The translations under genes were made by a program, and so were the position numbers. From assembly GCA_015485155.1 (NCBI GenBank), contig WFUF01000025.1, positions 248,001 to 312,000 of the forward strand: a DNA stretch of 64,000 nt. The letters are read 5' to 3'. The DNA is from Robiginitomaculum sp. Lineage in GTDB: Bacteria; Pseudomonadota; Alphaproteobacteria; Caulobacterales; Maricaulaceae. The notes beneath the pieces were generated by a model. It worked only from the letters and a program-made list of their open reading frames with translations, did not search any database and was not told the DNA's origin. Positions within the stretch are counted from its first letter, which is position 1. Every line of letters starts with the position of its first letter. Below, piece by piece: positions 45,634 to 55,206 of the stretch.

Positions 45634-46431
45634 CTAAAGCGCATCAATTTTTGTGCGCAGGCTAAGTAAATCCTGCCAGCATTCTCGCTTGCTGATGGGT
45701 TTGCGTAATACAAATGCCGGGTGAAATATCGGCAATAACGGAATAACAGTATTCGCAGTATGGCCATTCTGCATGTGATATTCCGCCCATTTTCCACGCA
45801 GGCGGGTAATTCCTGTATCCGTTGCCAGCAGGGTTTTTGTTGAACTGCCACCAATTGAAACCAGAATTTTAGGCTTGAGCAGTGAAATATGCCGCTCCAC
45901 AAATGGCAGGCACATGGCTGATTCTTCCGAATCTGGCGTACGATTGCCCTTTGGCCGCCAAAAAACTGCATTGGTAATGTAAAGATCGTCCTCGCCCAGA
46001 CCGATACTGGCAAACATTTTGTCCAGAAACTGCCCTGAGCGGCCGACAAAGGGCTTGCCAACCCTGTCTTCATCGCGGCCCGGGGCTTCACCGATCAGCA
46101 TTATCTCAGCCTTGGGGTTTCCGCGGGCAATTACTGCCTTGCTGGCATTCAAAGACAAGCTGCCAGCATCAAACGTACTAATGGCGGCAATCAGCTCATC
46201 CAGAGTTTTACAGGATGCGGCCCTTTCGCGGGCTATTGCCACACGATCAATTGATGCCGGTCTGAATGTGGCCGGTTTTTGCAGTTCGGGTTTTGCTGTG
46301 CCGCCTGATTTTCCTGATCCGGATTTTTGTAGCAAGGCAGAGGACAATGGAGCAATATCCACCCCGGCATCGTCCCACCATTGGGATAGATTGCTTGCCG
46401 CATTTTCAAGTTCATCTTGCACGAGGGACAC
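45634..46431 (-). CDS. Uracil-DNA glycosylase, family 4/5-like
   Basis: 265 aa. Core motifs GEAPGRDEDRVGKPFVGRSG (water-activating loop), ITNAVFWRPKGNRTP and IFHPAFVLR (His loop). It removes uracil from DNA. Family 4 enzymes bind a 4Fe-4S cluster through four Cys; here only Cys74 and Cys174 are near the expected sites and Trp158 stands where a cluster Cys is usual, so a cluster is doubtful. The first 60 residues are a low-complexity extension. Confidence 0.85.
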   Translation of the reverse strand: MSLVQDELENAASNLSQWWDDAGVDIAPLSSALLQKSGSGKSGGTAKPELQKPATFRPASIDRVAIARERAASCKTLDELIAAISTFDAGSLSLNASKAVIARGNPKAEIMLIGEAPGRDEDRVGKPFVGRSGQFLDKMFASIGLGEDDLYITNAVFWRPKGNRTPDSEESAMCLPFVERHISLLKPKILVSIGGSSTKTLLATDTGITRLRGKWAEYHMQNGHTANTVIPLLPIFHPAFVLRKPISKRECWQDLLSLRTKIDAL

Positions 46432-46505
46432 CTGTTTTAAGGCGTCATCATACAGGTTTTACCTGATTTACAAAGTCAAAACAGCCAAACAGACGGTAAA
46501 ACAGG

Positions 46506-47528
46506 TTATGCATCGGCAAATGGGATAAGTTTTTGCTTGCCCTCGTCCCACAGGCCAAGACGAATAGAGCGCAAGCTTGTCCACAAGGTAATACGCCGAA
46601 TATCGGCCAACTCTGGATGGTCGCGCAATACCTGCGGCAACCGGTAATAGGGGATTCTGGAGTTTAGGTGATGCACATGATGAATGCCGATATTGGCAGT
46701 AAACCAGCGCAAAACCCCAGGCAGATCATAATAGGAGCTTCCAAGCAGGGCCGCATTTTGCAAGTCCCATTCCTTGTCACGACTCCAAAACGTGTTTTCA
46801 AACTGGTGCTGCACATAAAACAACCAGACACCAACCGAAGTTGCCACAGCAGTAATTGGAATATGCACTAGCAGGAACGGGCCAATTCCGATTGACCGGA
46901 TCAAAAGCGCCGCAGCTATCAGGATCGCCAGATTAGTTCCCATAGCGCTTAGCCAATAGCGCCAGCCAGCACCCATAAATCCGAATGGCAGGCGCTGGCG
47001 AATCCAGAAATTATAGGCAGGCCCGATACCAAACAAAACCAGAGGGTGTCGATATAAACGATAGCCAAAACGGCCCAGTGGCGATAGTTTTCGATACTCG
47101 CTCAAAGTCATAACTTCGATATCACCCATGCCACGCTTGTCCAGATTGCCGGAAGTTGCGTGATGCATGGCATGGGAGCGACGCCACACATAATAAGGCG
47201 TAAGGGTAATAATTCCAAAACATCGCCCGACCCAATCGTTAAAGGCTCGTTTTTGGAAAAATGCGCCATGGCCGCAATCATGTTGAATCAGAAACAGACG
47301 AACCATAAACCCCGCCGCCGGTATGCTTAGCGCCAGTGTTAGCCAATAACTAATTGAAAGCGATGCCCACGCTGCCGCCCATAACAGCAAAAATGGCACT
47401 AAAGTCATAATGATTTCAAGCACGCTACGCCCAAAATCCGGCTTCCAGTATTGCGCCAGTATCGGGATCCAGTTTTGCTGTTTTGGCGATGAACCTGCAA
47501 CAGGGCCACCTTTTGGTTCCGGATCCAT
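46506..47528 (-). CDS. Fatty acid desaturase
   Basis: 340 aa membrane protein with four to five helices and the three histidine boxes of di-iron desaturases: HDCGH (about residue 85), HAMHH (about 120) and HHVHH (about 276). It introduces a double bond into acyl chains in the membrane, which helps fluidity at low temperature. Regioselectivity cannot be read. No ferredoxin gene adjoins. Confidence 0.9.
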   Translation of the reverse strand: MDPEPKGGPVAGSSPKQQNWIPILAQYWKPDFGRSVLEIIMTLVPFLLLWAAAWASLSISYWLTLALSIPAAGFMVRLFLIQHDCGHGAFFQKRAFNDWVGRCFGIITLTPYYVWRRSHAMHHATSGNLDKRGMGDIEVMTLSEYRKLSPLGRFGYRLYRHPLVLFGIGPAYNFWIRQRLPFGFMGAGWRYWLSAMGTNLAILIAAALLIRSIGIGPFLLVHIPITAVATSVGVWLFYVQHQFENTFWSRDKEWDLQNAALLGSSYYDLPGVLRWFTANIGIHHVHHLNSRIPYYRLPQVLRDHPELADIRRITLWTSLRSIRLGLWDEGKQKLIPFADA

Positions 47529-47762
47529 ATAAATATCCTGATTTTATCTTCTAAACGGTCGAGCCTTGCTTCTAACCCATCAAAGCAGTACACACAAACC
47601 CGAACTGCCAAAACATACAGTCTCAAAGTAAAAGTTGAATCCTATAAAGAAGTAAAATCACGGCTTTAGCTACCAATCTGCCCCCATAGTTGTAACAATT
47701 AGTGTGACAATGGGCCGCTGGCACTGAGCATTTCAGGCTCACTGCCATATGAAAGAAATTTT

Positions 47763-49094
47763 ATGATACAATTCTCTGAACTTGGCCTTGATGGTCTTTT
47801 GCTGCGTGCAATTACCGAAGAAGGATACAAGCATCCGACACCCATTCAGGCCAAAGTCATACCCGCAATGCTAAATGGAGCGGATATAGTTGGCATTGCC
47901 CAGACCGGCACCGGTAAAACCGCAGCCTTTGTGCTGCCATTATTACATCAGCACGAGCAAATGCATGGACGGCCCGGGCCAAAATCATGTCATGCCCTGA
48001 TTTTGGCTCCGACCCGTGAATTGGCAACACAGATTGCCGACAGTATCCGCACCTATGGCCGACTGCTGTCTCACAAGGTGGCGGTAATTGTCGGAGGGGT
48101 AAAGCCGGGGCCACAAGTAAAAGCCTTGAGTCAGGGAGTTGATATTGTTGTTGCCACACCGGGCCGACTGGAAGACCTGATCAGTTCCCGTAAATTTCGT
48201 CTGGATAGAACCAAAACAATAGTGCTGGACGAAGCAGACCAAATGCTCGACCTTGGGTTTATGCCTGCCATTCGCCGTCTGCTTGGCCAATTGCCCACCA
48301 AACACCAAACCTTGCTGCTGTCAGCTACCATGCCAAAGCAAATCCGCGTTTTGGCGGCAGAATTTTTGTCCAGCCCAGTTGAAATCTCGGTGGCACCGCA
48401 ATCACAACCCATTGAGCGGATTACGCAAAAGGTTTATTTTGTTGAAAAACCGGCAAAACGAGAGCTGCTTATTGACTTGCTTGCGGATGATGATGTTCGT
48501 CGCGCCATTGTATTTACGCGAACCAAGCACGGCGCCAACAAGGTTGTGCAAAATCTTGAAAAAGCAGGCATTAAGGCTGCGGCCATTCATGGCAATAAAA
48601 GCCAGCGTCAACGAGAAAAAACCCTATCTGCATTCAAGGGAGCACAGTTAAATGTGCTGGTTGCAACAGACATTGCCGCCAGAGGCATTGATATTGATGA
48701 TATCAGCCATGTAATAAATTTTGAAATTCCCAATATAGCTGAAACCTATGTACACCGTATTGGGCGTACAGCCCGGGCCGGCAAAGGCGGAATTGCCATT
48801 TCTCTATGTGATATATCAGAGCGCCCCTTTTTGCGAAGCATAGAAAAACTAATCGGCACAACCATAGAAAAACAAAACCAGCCCGCAGGCAGCAAAACCA
48901 TTGAAGCGGCCCCGATAGTCAAGAATACCGCACCCGTAAACAAACCTCATGCACGTAAAAAGAGGCGGTCAAAGAAGAAAAAGAATACCGAAAAGCAAGC
49001 GGTTTCTGCACTCCGTCACAAGCCGACAACTGCGGCAAAATCACAAAAGCCTGGTCCCCGTAGAAAACATCGACCAAGACGCGGAAGCAAATAA
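47763..49094 (+). CDS. rhlE: DEAD-box RNA helicase, RhlE type
   Basis: 443 aa. Motifs in order: PTPIQ (Q), AQTGTGKT (I), PTRELA (Ia), GG and TPGRLEDL (Ib), DEAD (II), SAT (III), ATDIAARGIDI (V) and HRIGRTAR (VI). The last 60 residues are a very basic, Lys-rich tail as in RhlE proteins, which helps RNA binding. Likely acts in ribosome assembly or mRNA decay in the cold. Confidence 0.93.
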   Translation: MIQFSELGLDGLLLRAITEEGYKHPTPIQAKVIPAMLNGADIVGIAQTGTGKTAAFVLPLLHQHEQMHGRPGPKSCHALILAPTRELATQIADSIRTYGRLLSHKVAVIVGGVKPGPQVKALSQGVDIVVATPGRLEDLISSRKFRLDRTKTIVLDEADQMLDLGFMPAIRRLLGQLPTKHQTLLLSATMPKQIRVLAAEFLSSPVEISVAPQSQPIERITQKVYFVEKPAKRELLIDLLADDDVRRAIVFTRTKHGANKVVQNLEKAGIKAAAIHGNKSQRQREKTLSAFKGAQLNVLVATDIAARGIDIDDISHVINFEIPNIAETYVHRIGRTARAGKGGIAISLCDISERPFLRSIEKLIGTTIEKQNQPAGSKTIEAAPIVKNTAPVNKPHARKKRRSKKKKNTEKQAVSALRHKPTTAAKSQKPGPRRKHRPRRGSK

Positions 49095-49145
49095 AGATAT
49101 GGGTTTGGTAAAATAAATAAGCCTAAGGGCCCCATGACCCTGACC

Positions 49146-49706
49146 CTAGTTCTCCAGTTCTACATCCCAGTACAAATAATCCATCCAGCTTTGGTGTAAA
49201 AAATTCGGAGGAAACTTTCGGCCCATGGCCTGAAGCTCAAATGATGTAGGACGACGTGGCGCTGTTTTTGGTATCATTCCGCAAACTTGCGGCAATTTTC
49301 CACCTTTACGCAAATTGCATGGCGAACAGGCGGTTACAATATTCTCCCAATTAGTGGTTCCACCTTTGGAACGGGGGATAAGATGATCAAAAGTAAGATC
49401 AGAATCGGAGCCACAATACACACAGGAAAAACCATCCCGCAAAAACACATTAAACCGGGTAAAGGCCACTTGCTGTTTTGGGTGCACATAGGACTTTAGC
49501 GCCACCACTGACGGCAGCTTCATACGGGCATTGGGTGAGCGAACAACGTGATCATAACTGGCAATGGTTTGCACCTTGTCCAAGAAAACTGACCTGATCG
49601 CATCCTGCCAGGGAATTAAGGACAGGGGCTGATAGCTAAGCGGAACAAAATCAGCATTCAAAACTAGGCAGGGCCAACCTTTGGCCGCAGGAGTTATCGC
49701 GTTCAT
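49146..49706 (-). CDS. HNH endonuclease domain protein
   Basis: 186 aa from the ATG at 49706. HNH motif with a zinc frame: CVYCGSDSDLTFDHLIPRSK, then GGTTNWENIVTACSPCNLRK. His in FDHLIP, Asn in NWENIV and the CxxC pairs are intact. This stand-alone form, beginning with PCLVLNADFVPLSYQPLS, is widespread in alphaproteobacterial chromosomes and is not tied to a mobile element; its target is unknown. Confidence 0.9.
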   Translation of the reverse strand: MNAITPAAKGWPCLVLNADFVPLSYQPLSLIPWQDAIRSVFLDKVQTIASYDHVVRSPNARMKLPSVVALKSYVHPKQQVAFTRFNVFLRDGFSCVYCGSDSDLTFDHLIPRSKGGTTNWENIVTACSPCNLRKGGKLPQVCGMIPKTAPRRPTSFELQAMGRKFPPNFLHQSWMDYLYWDVELEN

Positions 49707-49885
49707 AACACCCATCCTTGCTGCTCGTGCTGCAAGATATGCCCAAATATATGACCTATAGTGGCTGTGCTGATTGTTTTGAAGGCTCTCCCCTTGAACG
49801 AATATCGATTATGCAAATCATTGCTACCCCCAAAATTGTAAAATTTGCTATTCGCATCAAGTTAAAATCAGAATATTAAAGCCAT

Positions 49886-50746
49886 ATGAGCCAATACAGC
49901 ACCCGTTTTGCCCCATCTCCCACCGGATTGTTGCATTTGGGTCACGCTGCCAGTGCGCTATTGGCGTTTTCATGGGCGAGGAGACAGGGCGCAAAATTTC
50001 ACCTGCGCATCGAGGATATTGACCACACGCGCTGTAAGCCTGAGTTTGAAGCGTCGATTTTTGAAGATTTGCACTGGTTGTGTTTGCAATGGGAAAACCC
50101 GGTGCGCAGACAGTCAAACCATATGGCTGAATATGAAGATGCCCTTAAAAATCTGCAAAACATGGGTTTGGTATATCGGTGTTTTTTAACTCGCTCAGAA
50201 ATATTAGCCACCAGTTTGCAAGCCCCACATGGCGTACAGAAAATCTATCTCGGTCCCAGAAAACAGCTATCAGAAGATGAAGAACACTATTTGCTGCAAC
50301 AAAAAAAACCTTTTGCTTGGCGTTTGTCACTGGCCCGTGCCCGCGATCAACTTGGCGATCAATGGCAGCAATTATGCTGGCTCGAAACCGGAAGCGGCCC
50401 TGATGGCCAGAGCGGGCACATTAAGGCCAAGCCTGAGCTTTTGGGCGATGTGGTGTTGGCGCGCAAGGATATTCAAACCTCATATCATCTGGCGGTTACC
50501 CATGATGATGCAAAGCAATGCATTAGCCATGTAATCAGAGGACAAGACCTGTTTGGAAGCACCCATATACATGTATTGTTGCAAGCACTGCTCGGCTGGC
50601 CAACACCGACATATTACCATCATGGCCTGTTGCTTGATAGCAAGGGAAACCGTCTGGCTAAACGGGACGGATCTACCAGCTTGCGCAGCCTGCGCGCAAC
50701 GGGCCTAAGCCCCCGAGAGGTACAAAAAATGGCGGTTATCAACTAG
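49886..50746 (+). CDS. gluQ: Glutamyl-Q tRNA(Asp) synthetase
   Basis: 286 aa. Class I synthetase catalytic part only: TRFAPSPTGLLHLGHAASAL with the HIGH-like HLGH, LRIEDIDHTR, and the KMSKS-like KRDGS near residue 260. The anticodon-binding domain of GluRS is absent, as expected for GluQ, which puts glutamate on queuosine at position 34 of tRNA-Asp. The zinc Cys set seems partly missing. Confidence 0.92.
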   Translation: MSQYSTRFAPSPTGLLHLGHAASALLAFSWARRQGAKFHLRIEDIDHTRCKPEFEASIFEDLHWLCLQWENPVRRQSNHMAEYEDALKNLQNMGLVYRCFLTRSEILATSLQAPHGVQKIYLGPRKQLSEDEEHYLLQQKKPFAWRLSLARARDQLGDQWQQLCWLETGSGPDGQSGHIKAKPELLGDVVLARKDIQTSYHLAVTHDDAKQCISHVIRGQDLFGSTHIHVLLQALLGWPTPTYYHHGLLLDSKGNRLAKRDGSTSLRSLRATGLSPREVQKMAVIN

Positions 50747-50839
50747 AACATTCGTTTTGATCAAGGGTTAGTTTATCCCATTTTCTTTGGCCTCTTAACA
50801 GTGCGTTTGGGGTATGATTAGTTTTCGCATGATTACGGT

Positions 50840-51156
50840 TATGGAGACTCTTTGCAGGTTCCCTTTTCCTGTCTCGCAAGCTCTTGTTGCCTGGCGTTTG
50901 AGAAGTGGAGAAGTCAGGCTATGCACCGGTTCTTTACTGCTGTTCTGTTCTTAATGAGTGCGCGACGCGCCTTCACAAGTTCGCCAAGATCCTCAAGGGT
51001 TTGGCTCTGAGCCTCATTGAGAGGCGGTTCCAGTAATTCGCCAAACCGGGCCAGCAGCAAAGCGTCCACTCGGTAGGTTTTGGCAAGCTTGCCAGTGGCC
51101 CCGGCGAACCATCTTGCACGGTGTGGATTGACTTTGGAACAGGTTGGGATCAGTGC
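50840..51156 (-). pseudogene. Decayed IS110-family transposase fragment
   Basis: Minus-strand translation from about 51150 gives VNPHRARWFAGATGKLAK, TYRVDALLLARFGELLE, then LVKARRALIKNRTAVKNRC and a stop at 50918-50912. A one-base frame change then continues with LTSPLLKRQATRA. This is the middle of an IS110 (DEDD) transposase: the NP-RAR-FA-A-GKLAKTDRIDA and LLKRQ blocks. The usual catalytic KTDRIDA has Tyr in place of the first Asp. Start, end and the serine-containing part are lost. It abuts the stop of the SH3-like gene and ends about 90 bases from gluQ, so it fills most of this 410-base gap. Confidence 0.8.
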
Positions 51157-51660
51157 CTAATAAACTGCGCCCCAAAGGGCATTTGAATTCACCCAGCCCT
51201 GTTTTCCTTTTACAGAAACCTGACATCTGCTGGCGGTGCAGTGCAGCACTCTTACAATTACCTTTGGGGCAATACGGGCCAGAGTTCTTGATGTCGGACT
51301 GGCACTTTGTTGCAATGGTTCTGGCTGCCGAGAAATAATAATTGCTGTGCGGCGTTCGCCAAGTACGGAATTATGCATCCACAAAACATCACCGTCCATA
51401 TCCTCGATTCTGCTCCACTCACTGGCTCGGCGCAAGACCTTAACCGGCAAATAACGTTGATGATAAACCCAGCTAATCTTAAAATCCTTATCTGGCCCGG
51501 CCCGACCATTGGTTCTGCCATAAACCAGACTGGCCCAGTCGGCAGCCTCTGCCGGTTTGCCGGACGCGATATCTTCCTGTCCATGGGCAGAATTGATCGC
51601 GCTTGCAAAACCCAATATGATTAACAGGACAAACAAGCAATTATGTAGAAATTTCATCAA
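51157..51660 (-). CDS. Exported bacterial SH3-like domain protein
   Basis: 167 aa, signal peptide ending AHGQ. Two SH3_3-like regions: VYGRTNGRAGPDKDFKISWV with YLPVKVLRRASEWSRIED, and a second one near the end, RVLHCTASRCQVSVKGKQGW. Such proteins bind cell wall peptides. It ends with TAG exactly where the IS110 remnant begins, so the C-terminus may have been altered by the insertion, though WVNSNALWG is a normal SH3_3 end. Confidence 0.85.
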   Translation of the reverse strand: MMKFLHNCLFVLLIILGFASAINSAHGQEDIASGKPAEAADWASLVYGRTNGRAGPDKDFKISWVYHQRYLPVKVLRRASEWSRIEDMDGDVLWMHNSVLGERRTAIIISRQPEPLQQSASPTSRTLARIAPKVIVRVLHCTASRCQVSVKGKQGWVNSNALWGAVY

Positions 51661-51783
51661 ATCATTTATCCGCAGAACCTAATAAGTTTACGCAAAACCA
51701 CCAAAAATTTGCAATCTTGCTGGCCTGAAAAAATTTTGTGCCCTACAATACCACGCTAAGGCAAATCACTGGCAGGTATATTA

Positions 51784-52794
51784 ATGGCTTCCAAGACTAA
51801 AACAAAAGTCGGAATTACCCGTAAACTACCCCTTCCCACAAAACAGCGCATGCAAACCCTGTTTGATGTGCAAATGAATGAAAGTGATGGCGCCCTAACC
51901 CGCCATGATTTACTAAACATGGCTGCAAGCTGTACAGTCTTGTGTCCTACGGTTACCGACACCATAGATGAAGAAGTTATCAAGGCTGGTGGCAATACTC
52001 TGAAATTATTGGCTAATTTTGGTGCTGGCACTGATCATATTGACTTAAAATCAGCATCAGAAAATAACATCATGGTCACCAACACCCCCGATGTATTAAC
52101 CGAGGACACCGCGGATCTGACCATGGCCTTGCTGTTGGCGGTGCCCAGAAGAATCATTGAAGGTGCAGAATTATTACGACAAGGTGGCTATGAGGAAGGG
52201 TGGTCACCCACCTGGATGATGGGTCGTTCGCTTGGTGGAAAAAAACTTGGTATTGTGGGCATGGGCCGAATTGGACAGGCAGTGGCGGCACGAGCCCGGA
52301 CCTTTGGCATGGAAATTCATTATCACAACCGACATCCGGTTTCCTCTGCCATTTCTGACACTCTGCAGGCTTTGTACTGGCCTGATCTGAAAGCCATGAT
52401 GGCGGAAATGGATTTCATATCCCTAAACTGCCCGTTAAGTGATCAAACCCACCATTTAATTGATGAAGAACTATTGTCACGAATGCCGGATCATGCAGTT
52501 CTGATCAATACGGCACGGGGAAAACTGATTGACGAACAGGCTCTGGTAAAAGCCTTGCAAACCCGGAAACTGGCCGGGGCCGGGCTTGATGTTTATGAGT
52601 TTGAGCCAAAGGTAACACCGGAGTTGTTAAAAATGAAGCAGGTGGTGGCCTTGCCGCATATGGGCTCATCAACACTGGAGGCTCGAACCGCAATGGGCGA
52701 GCGCATGATTATCAATATCAAAGCCTTTGAAGACGGGCACAAGCCACCGGATCGCGTAATCCACGGGCTTATGCAAGCAGGAGAGCATTTTTAG
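51784..52794 (+). CDS. D-2-hydroxyacid dehydrogenase (glyoxylate/hydroxypyruvate reductase type)
   Basis: 336 aa. NAD-binding GMGRIGQAVAARAR, and the catalytic triad Arg (NTARGKLID), Glu (DVYEFEP) and His (LPHMGSST). The close likeness to GyaR suggests reduction of glyoxylate or hydroxypyruvate, but related acids are possible. Its last three codons and stop (GAG CAT TTT TAG) lie in the first copy of the 61-bp tandem repeat. Confidence 0.9.
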   Translation: MASKTKTKVGITRKLPLPTKQRMQTLFDVQMNESDGALTRHDLLNMAASCTVLCPTVTDTIDEEVIKAGGNTLKLLANFGAGTDHIDLKSASENNIMVTNTPDVLTEDTADLTMALLLAVPRRIIEGAELLRQGGYEEGWSPTWMMGRSLGGKKLGIVGMGRIGQAVAARARTFGMEIHYHNRHPVSSAISDTLQALYWPDLKAMMAEMDFISLNCPLSDQTHHLIDEELLSRMPDHAVLINTARGKLIDEQALVKALQTRKLAGAGLDVYEFEPKVTPELLKMKQVVALPHMGSSTLEARTAMGERMIINIKAFEDGHKPPDRVIHGLMQAGEHF

Positions 52795-52928
52795 CAAAAG
52801 TGGGAACCGGTTTTGCGGTTCAAAAATGCGACAGATAAGAGATTTGCATTTTTAGCAAAAGTGGGAACCGGTTTTGCGGTTCAAAAATGCGACAGATAAG
52901 AGATTTGCATTTTTAGCAAAAGTGGGAA
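52785..52928. repeat. 61-bp palindromic tandem repeat, 2.4 copies
   Basis: Copies at 52785-52845 and 52846-52906 are identical; a partial third runs 52907-52928. Each can fold: GCATTTTT pairs with AAAAATGC and, inside, GAACCG with CGGTTC. The GTGGGAACCGGTTTTGCGG core resembles intergenic elements seen in many alphaproteobacterial genomes. A decayed relative follows at about 53044-53125. Confidence 0.85.
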
Positions 52929-52939
52929 GGTTTTTTTGT

Positions 52940-53044
52940 GTCCTATCGCCTATCGGCTACTTGAGGACTCTTTTAATGTCCTATCGCCTATCGGCTACTT
53001 GAGGACTCTTTTAATGTCCTATCGCCTAGCGGCTACTTGAGGAC
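52940..53044. repeat. 38-bp tandem repeat, 2.8 copies
   Basis: Units start at 52940, 52978 and 53016; each holds GTCCTATCGCCTATCGGC and ends TTGAGGAC plus CTCTTTTAAT. The ends GTCCT/AGGAC and the centre GCC/GGC are complementary. The third copy has one change (CTAGCGG). It sits between the 61-bp repeats and the decayed copy, so it looks inserted into the first family. Confidence 0.85.
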
Positions 53045-53131
53045 GGGTTTTGCGTTTCAAAAATGCTACAGATAAGGGTTTAGAGCAAACTTTTGGTTCA
53101 TTTGAACCGGAAAAATGCTATAGATCCTTTT

Positions 53132-55186
53132 ATGATCAGGTTGTTGGCTTTACTATTTACCGCTATTGGCAGTGCTTATGGTTCGGCAGCTTTTGCCAAT
53201 ACTCCGAACCTGTTACCCATTGAAAGTTTCTTTAAACCGCCCGCCACAACAGATGTAAATCTATCTCCTGAGGGTGACTATTACACGGCAAGCCGACGTA
53301 TTGATGGCAAATTATTCCTGATCATCACCAATTTGAAGGATCCAACTGCATCAGAAATTGGCATTCCCATTAAAGACGGGATGATACAGTGGGTGCGTTG
53401 GGCCAATAATGACCGCTTGTTGATTGCCACATATAATGGATGGGGAGCATATCGCCACAGGAACACAATTTATTTTGGCCCCAAATATCGAACCATAGCA
53501 ATCAATCGCGATGGCAGTAATATCATCACGTTATTTGATGGCGCCTCCAGACGCATACAGAAAAGTCTGAACCTGTCACGGATAACAGACCTGCTTCCTG
53601 ATGATCCCGATCATGTTTTAATGCCTGTTACACACGGCTCGGTCAAAAATTTATGGAAAGTAAATATCCAAACCGGCGATGCGGTAAGAATTGAAAAAGG
53701 GCGATCCTATACCATGGGTTGGATTACCGACATCACCGGTAAAGCAGTCTTGCGCATTGACAGTAACCGGCGAAAGAACCTGTACCGGATTTTTTCCCGC
53801 AATCCTGAAACCGGGAGATGGCGAAAGATCAGAACCATAAAACAAGATGATTTTGGTGAATTCTGGCCACAGGCAGCCTCAGAAACTCCGGGGGTGGTTT
53901 ATGTCATTGCACGCCCCGAAAAGGCCGAACGGGCCGGGGTTTATTTATATGATCTGGCTAGCAATACAATTGGAGACCCAATAGCCACCAGCAAACGGGT
54001 CGATATAGAAAAAGTGTTAACTGCAGTCGGCAGCAATGCTTATCTGGGCGCTGTTTATGTCGAGGATCGTCTGGTTTATAAATTTGCCGATGACAAAATT
54101 AACAGGCACATGCAGGGCATAAACAGGTTTTTTAATTATGAAGCCAATGTGGTTGTCGCTGGCATGGACACAGACCAAAACCAATTGCTGCTTTATGTCA
54201 CCGGGCCGACCATAGAGGGCAGTTATTATTTGTATAATGTCAAAAACACCCACATTGCATTAGTAGCAGATGAGCGACCGGGACTGGTGGGAAAGTTAAA
54301 TCCCATGGAAACTGTCCACTGGCAGGGGCGTGATGGAACAAATTTGAGCGGATATTTGACATACCCGGCCCTTGCCCTCCAAAGAAAAAACCTGCCAATG
54401 ATTGTAATGCCTCATGGCGGGCCAGAACTAAGAGACAGCTATGAATTTAATTTATACGGTCAGTTTCTTGCCTCTCGTGGCTATCTGGTTTTCCAGCCGA
54501 ACTTTCGCGGCTCCGGCGGATTTGGCAATGAATTTGCAAAAATGGGCCACGGGCAATGGGGCCGTAGTATGCAAGATGACATCACCGATGGTGTAAAACA
54601 TCTGGTAAATTCTGGCATGGTTGACGCAAACAGAATTTGTATTTTTGGCGCAAGCTATGGTGGTTATGCCGCGCTGGCCGGAGCTAGTTTTACCCCTGAT
54701 CTTTACCAATGTGCTGTCTCGATATCCGGTGTAACCGATCTGCTGGAAATGCTAAAACACATCAGAAAAGAAGATGGCAGAAAATCACAAACCTACCAAA
54801 TATGGAAACAAAGAATGGGTGACCCAGGAGCCGACAGGGATGATATCATACGCTATTCCCCTGCCCGTCAGGCCCACAGAATTAACATTCCGGTTTTGCT
54901 GTTTCACGGAAGTCAGGACAGCATCGTCCCCATGCAACAATCAGAATTTATGCACCAAGCCCTGCTGGCATCAGGAAAAGACAGCCAGTTCATTAAACTG
55001 GAAAATGCAGGGCACAGCAATTGGTCAATATTGGATGAAGCCAGATCAATGCACAAAATAGAACTATTCTTCGCAAGGCACCTAAAAGGACTTGCCGGCC
55101 CGCCGCCGGATCAGGACTTGATTAAAAGCTGGCAAACAGACGAAGACGAACCTGCTGAAAAACGCGAAACTGACAACCAGCATTAA
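53132..55186 (+). CDS. Exported S9 family prolyl oligopeptidase-like peptidase
   Basis: 684 aa from the ATG at 53132, chosen for the signal peptide MIRLLALLFTAIGSAYGSAA; an upstream ATG at 53093 is in the repeat region. An N-terminal propeller (to about residue 395) is followed by the alpha/beta hydrolase part with Ser508 (FGASYGGYAAL), Asp596 (HGSQDSIVP) and His628 (GHSNW). It should cut short peptides in the periplasm. A polar, acidic tail follows the domain. Confidence 0.92.
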   Translation: MIRLLALLFTAIGSAYGSAAFANTPNLLPIESFFKPPATTDVNLSPEGDYYTASRRIDGKLFLIITNLKDPTASEIGIPIKDGMIQWVRWANNDRLLIATYNGWGAYRHRNTIYFGPKYRTIAINRDGSNIITLFDGASRRIQKSLNLSRITDLLPDDPDHVLMPVTHGSVKNLWKVNIQTGDAVRIEKGRSYTMGWITDITGKAVLRIDSNRRKNLYRIFSRNPETGRWRKIRTIKQDDFGEFWPQAASETPGVVYVIARPEKAERAGVYLYDLASNTIGDPIATSKRVDIEKVLTAVGSNAYLGAVYVEDRLVYKFADDKINRHMQGINRFFNYEANVVVAGMDTDQNQLLLYVTGPTIEGSYYLYNVKNTHIALVADERPGLVGKLNPMETVHWQGRDGTNLSGYLTYPALALQRKNLPMIVMPHGGPELRDSYEFNLYGQFLASRGYLVFQPNFRGSGGFGNEFAKMGHGQWGRSMQDDITDGVKHLVNSGMVDANRICIFGASYGGYAALAGASFTPDLYQCAVSISGVTDLLEMLKHIRKEDGRKSQTYQIWKQRMGDPGADRDDIIRYSPARQAHRINIPVLLFHGSQDSIVPMQQSEFMHQALLASGKDSQFIKLENAGHSNWSILDEARSMHKIELFFARHLKGLAGPPPDQDLIKSWQTDEDEPAEKRETDNQH

Positions 55187-55206
55187 GGGGCATAACCATA
55201 TAACTG

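Noticed and set aside
51014-51226. A 70-codon minus-strand frame downstream of the SH3-like gene
   Set aside because: It is the wrong frame over the IS110 remnant; the neighbouring frame gives clear transposase similarity.
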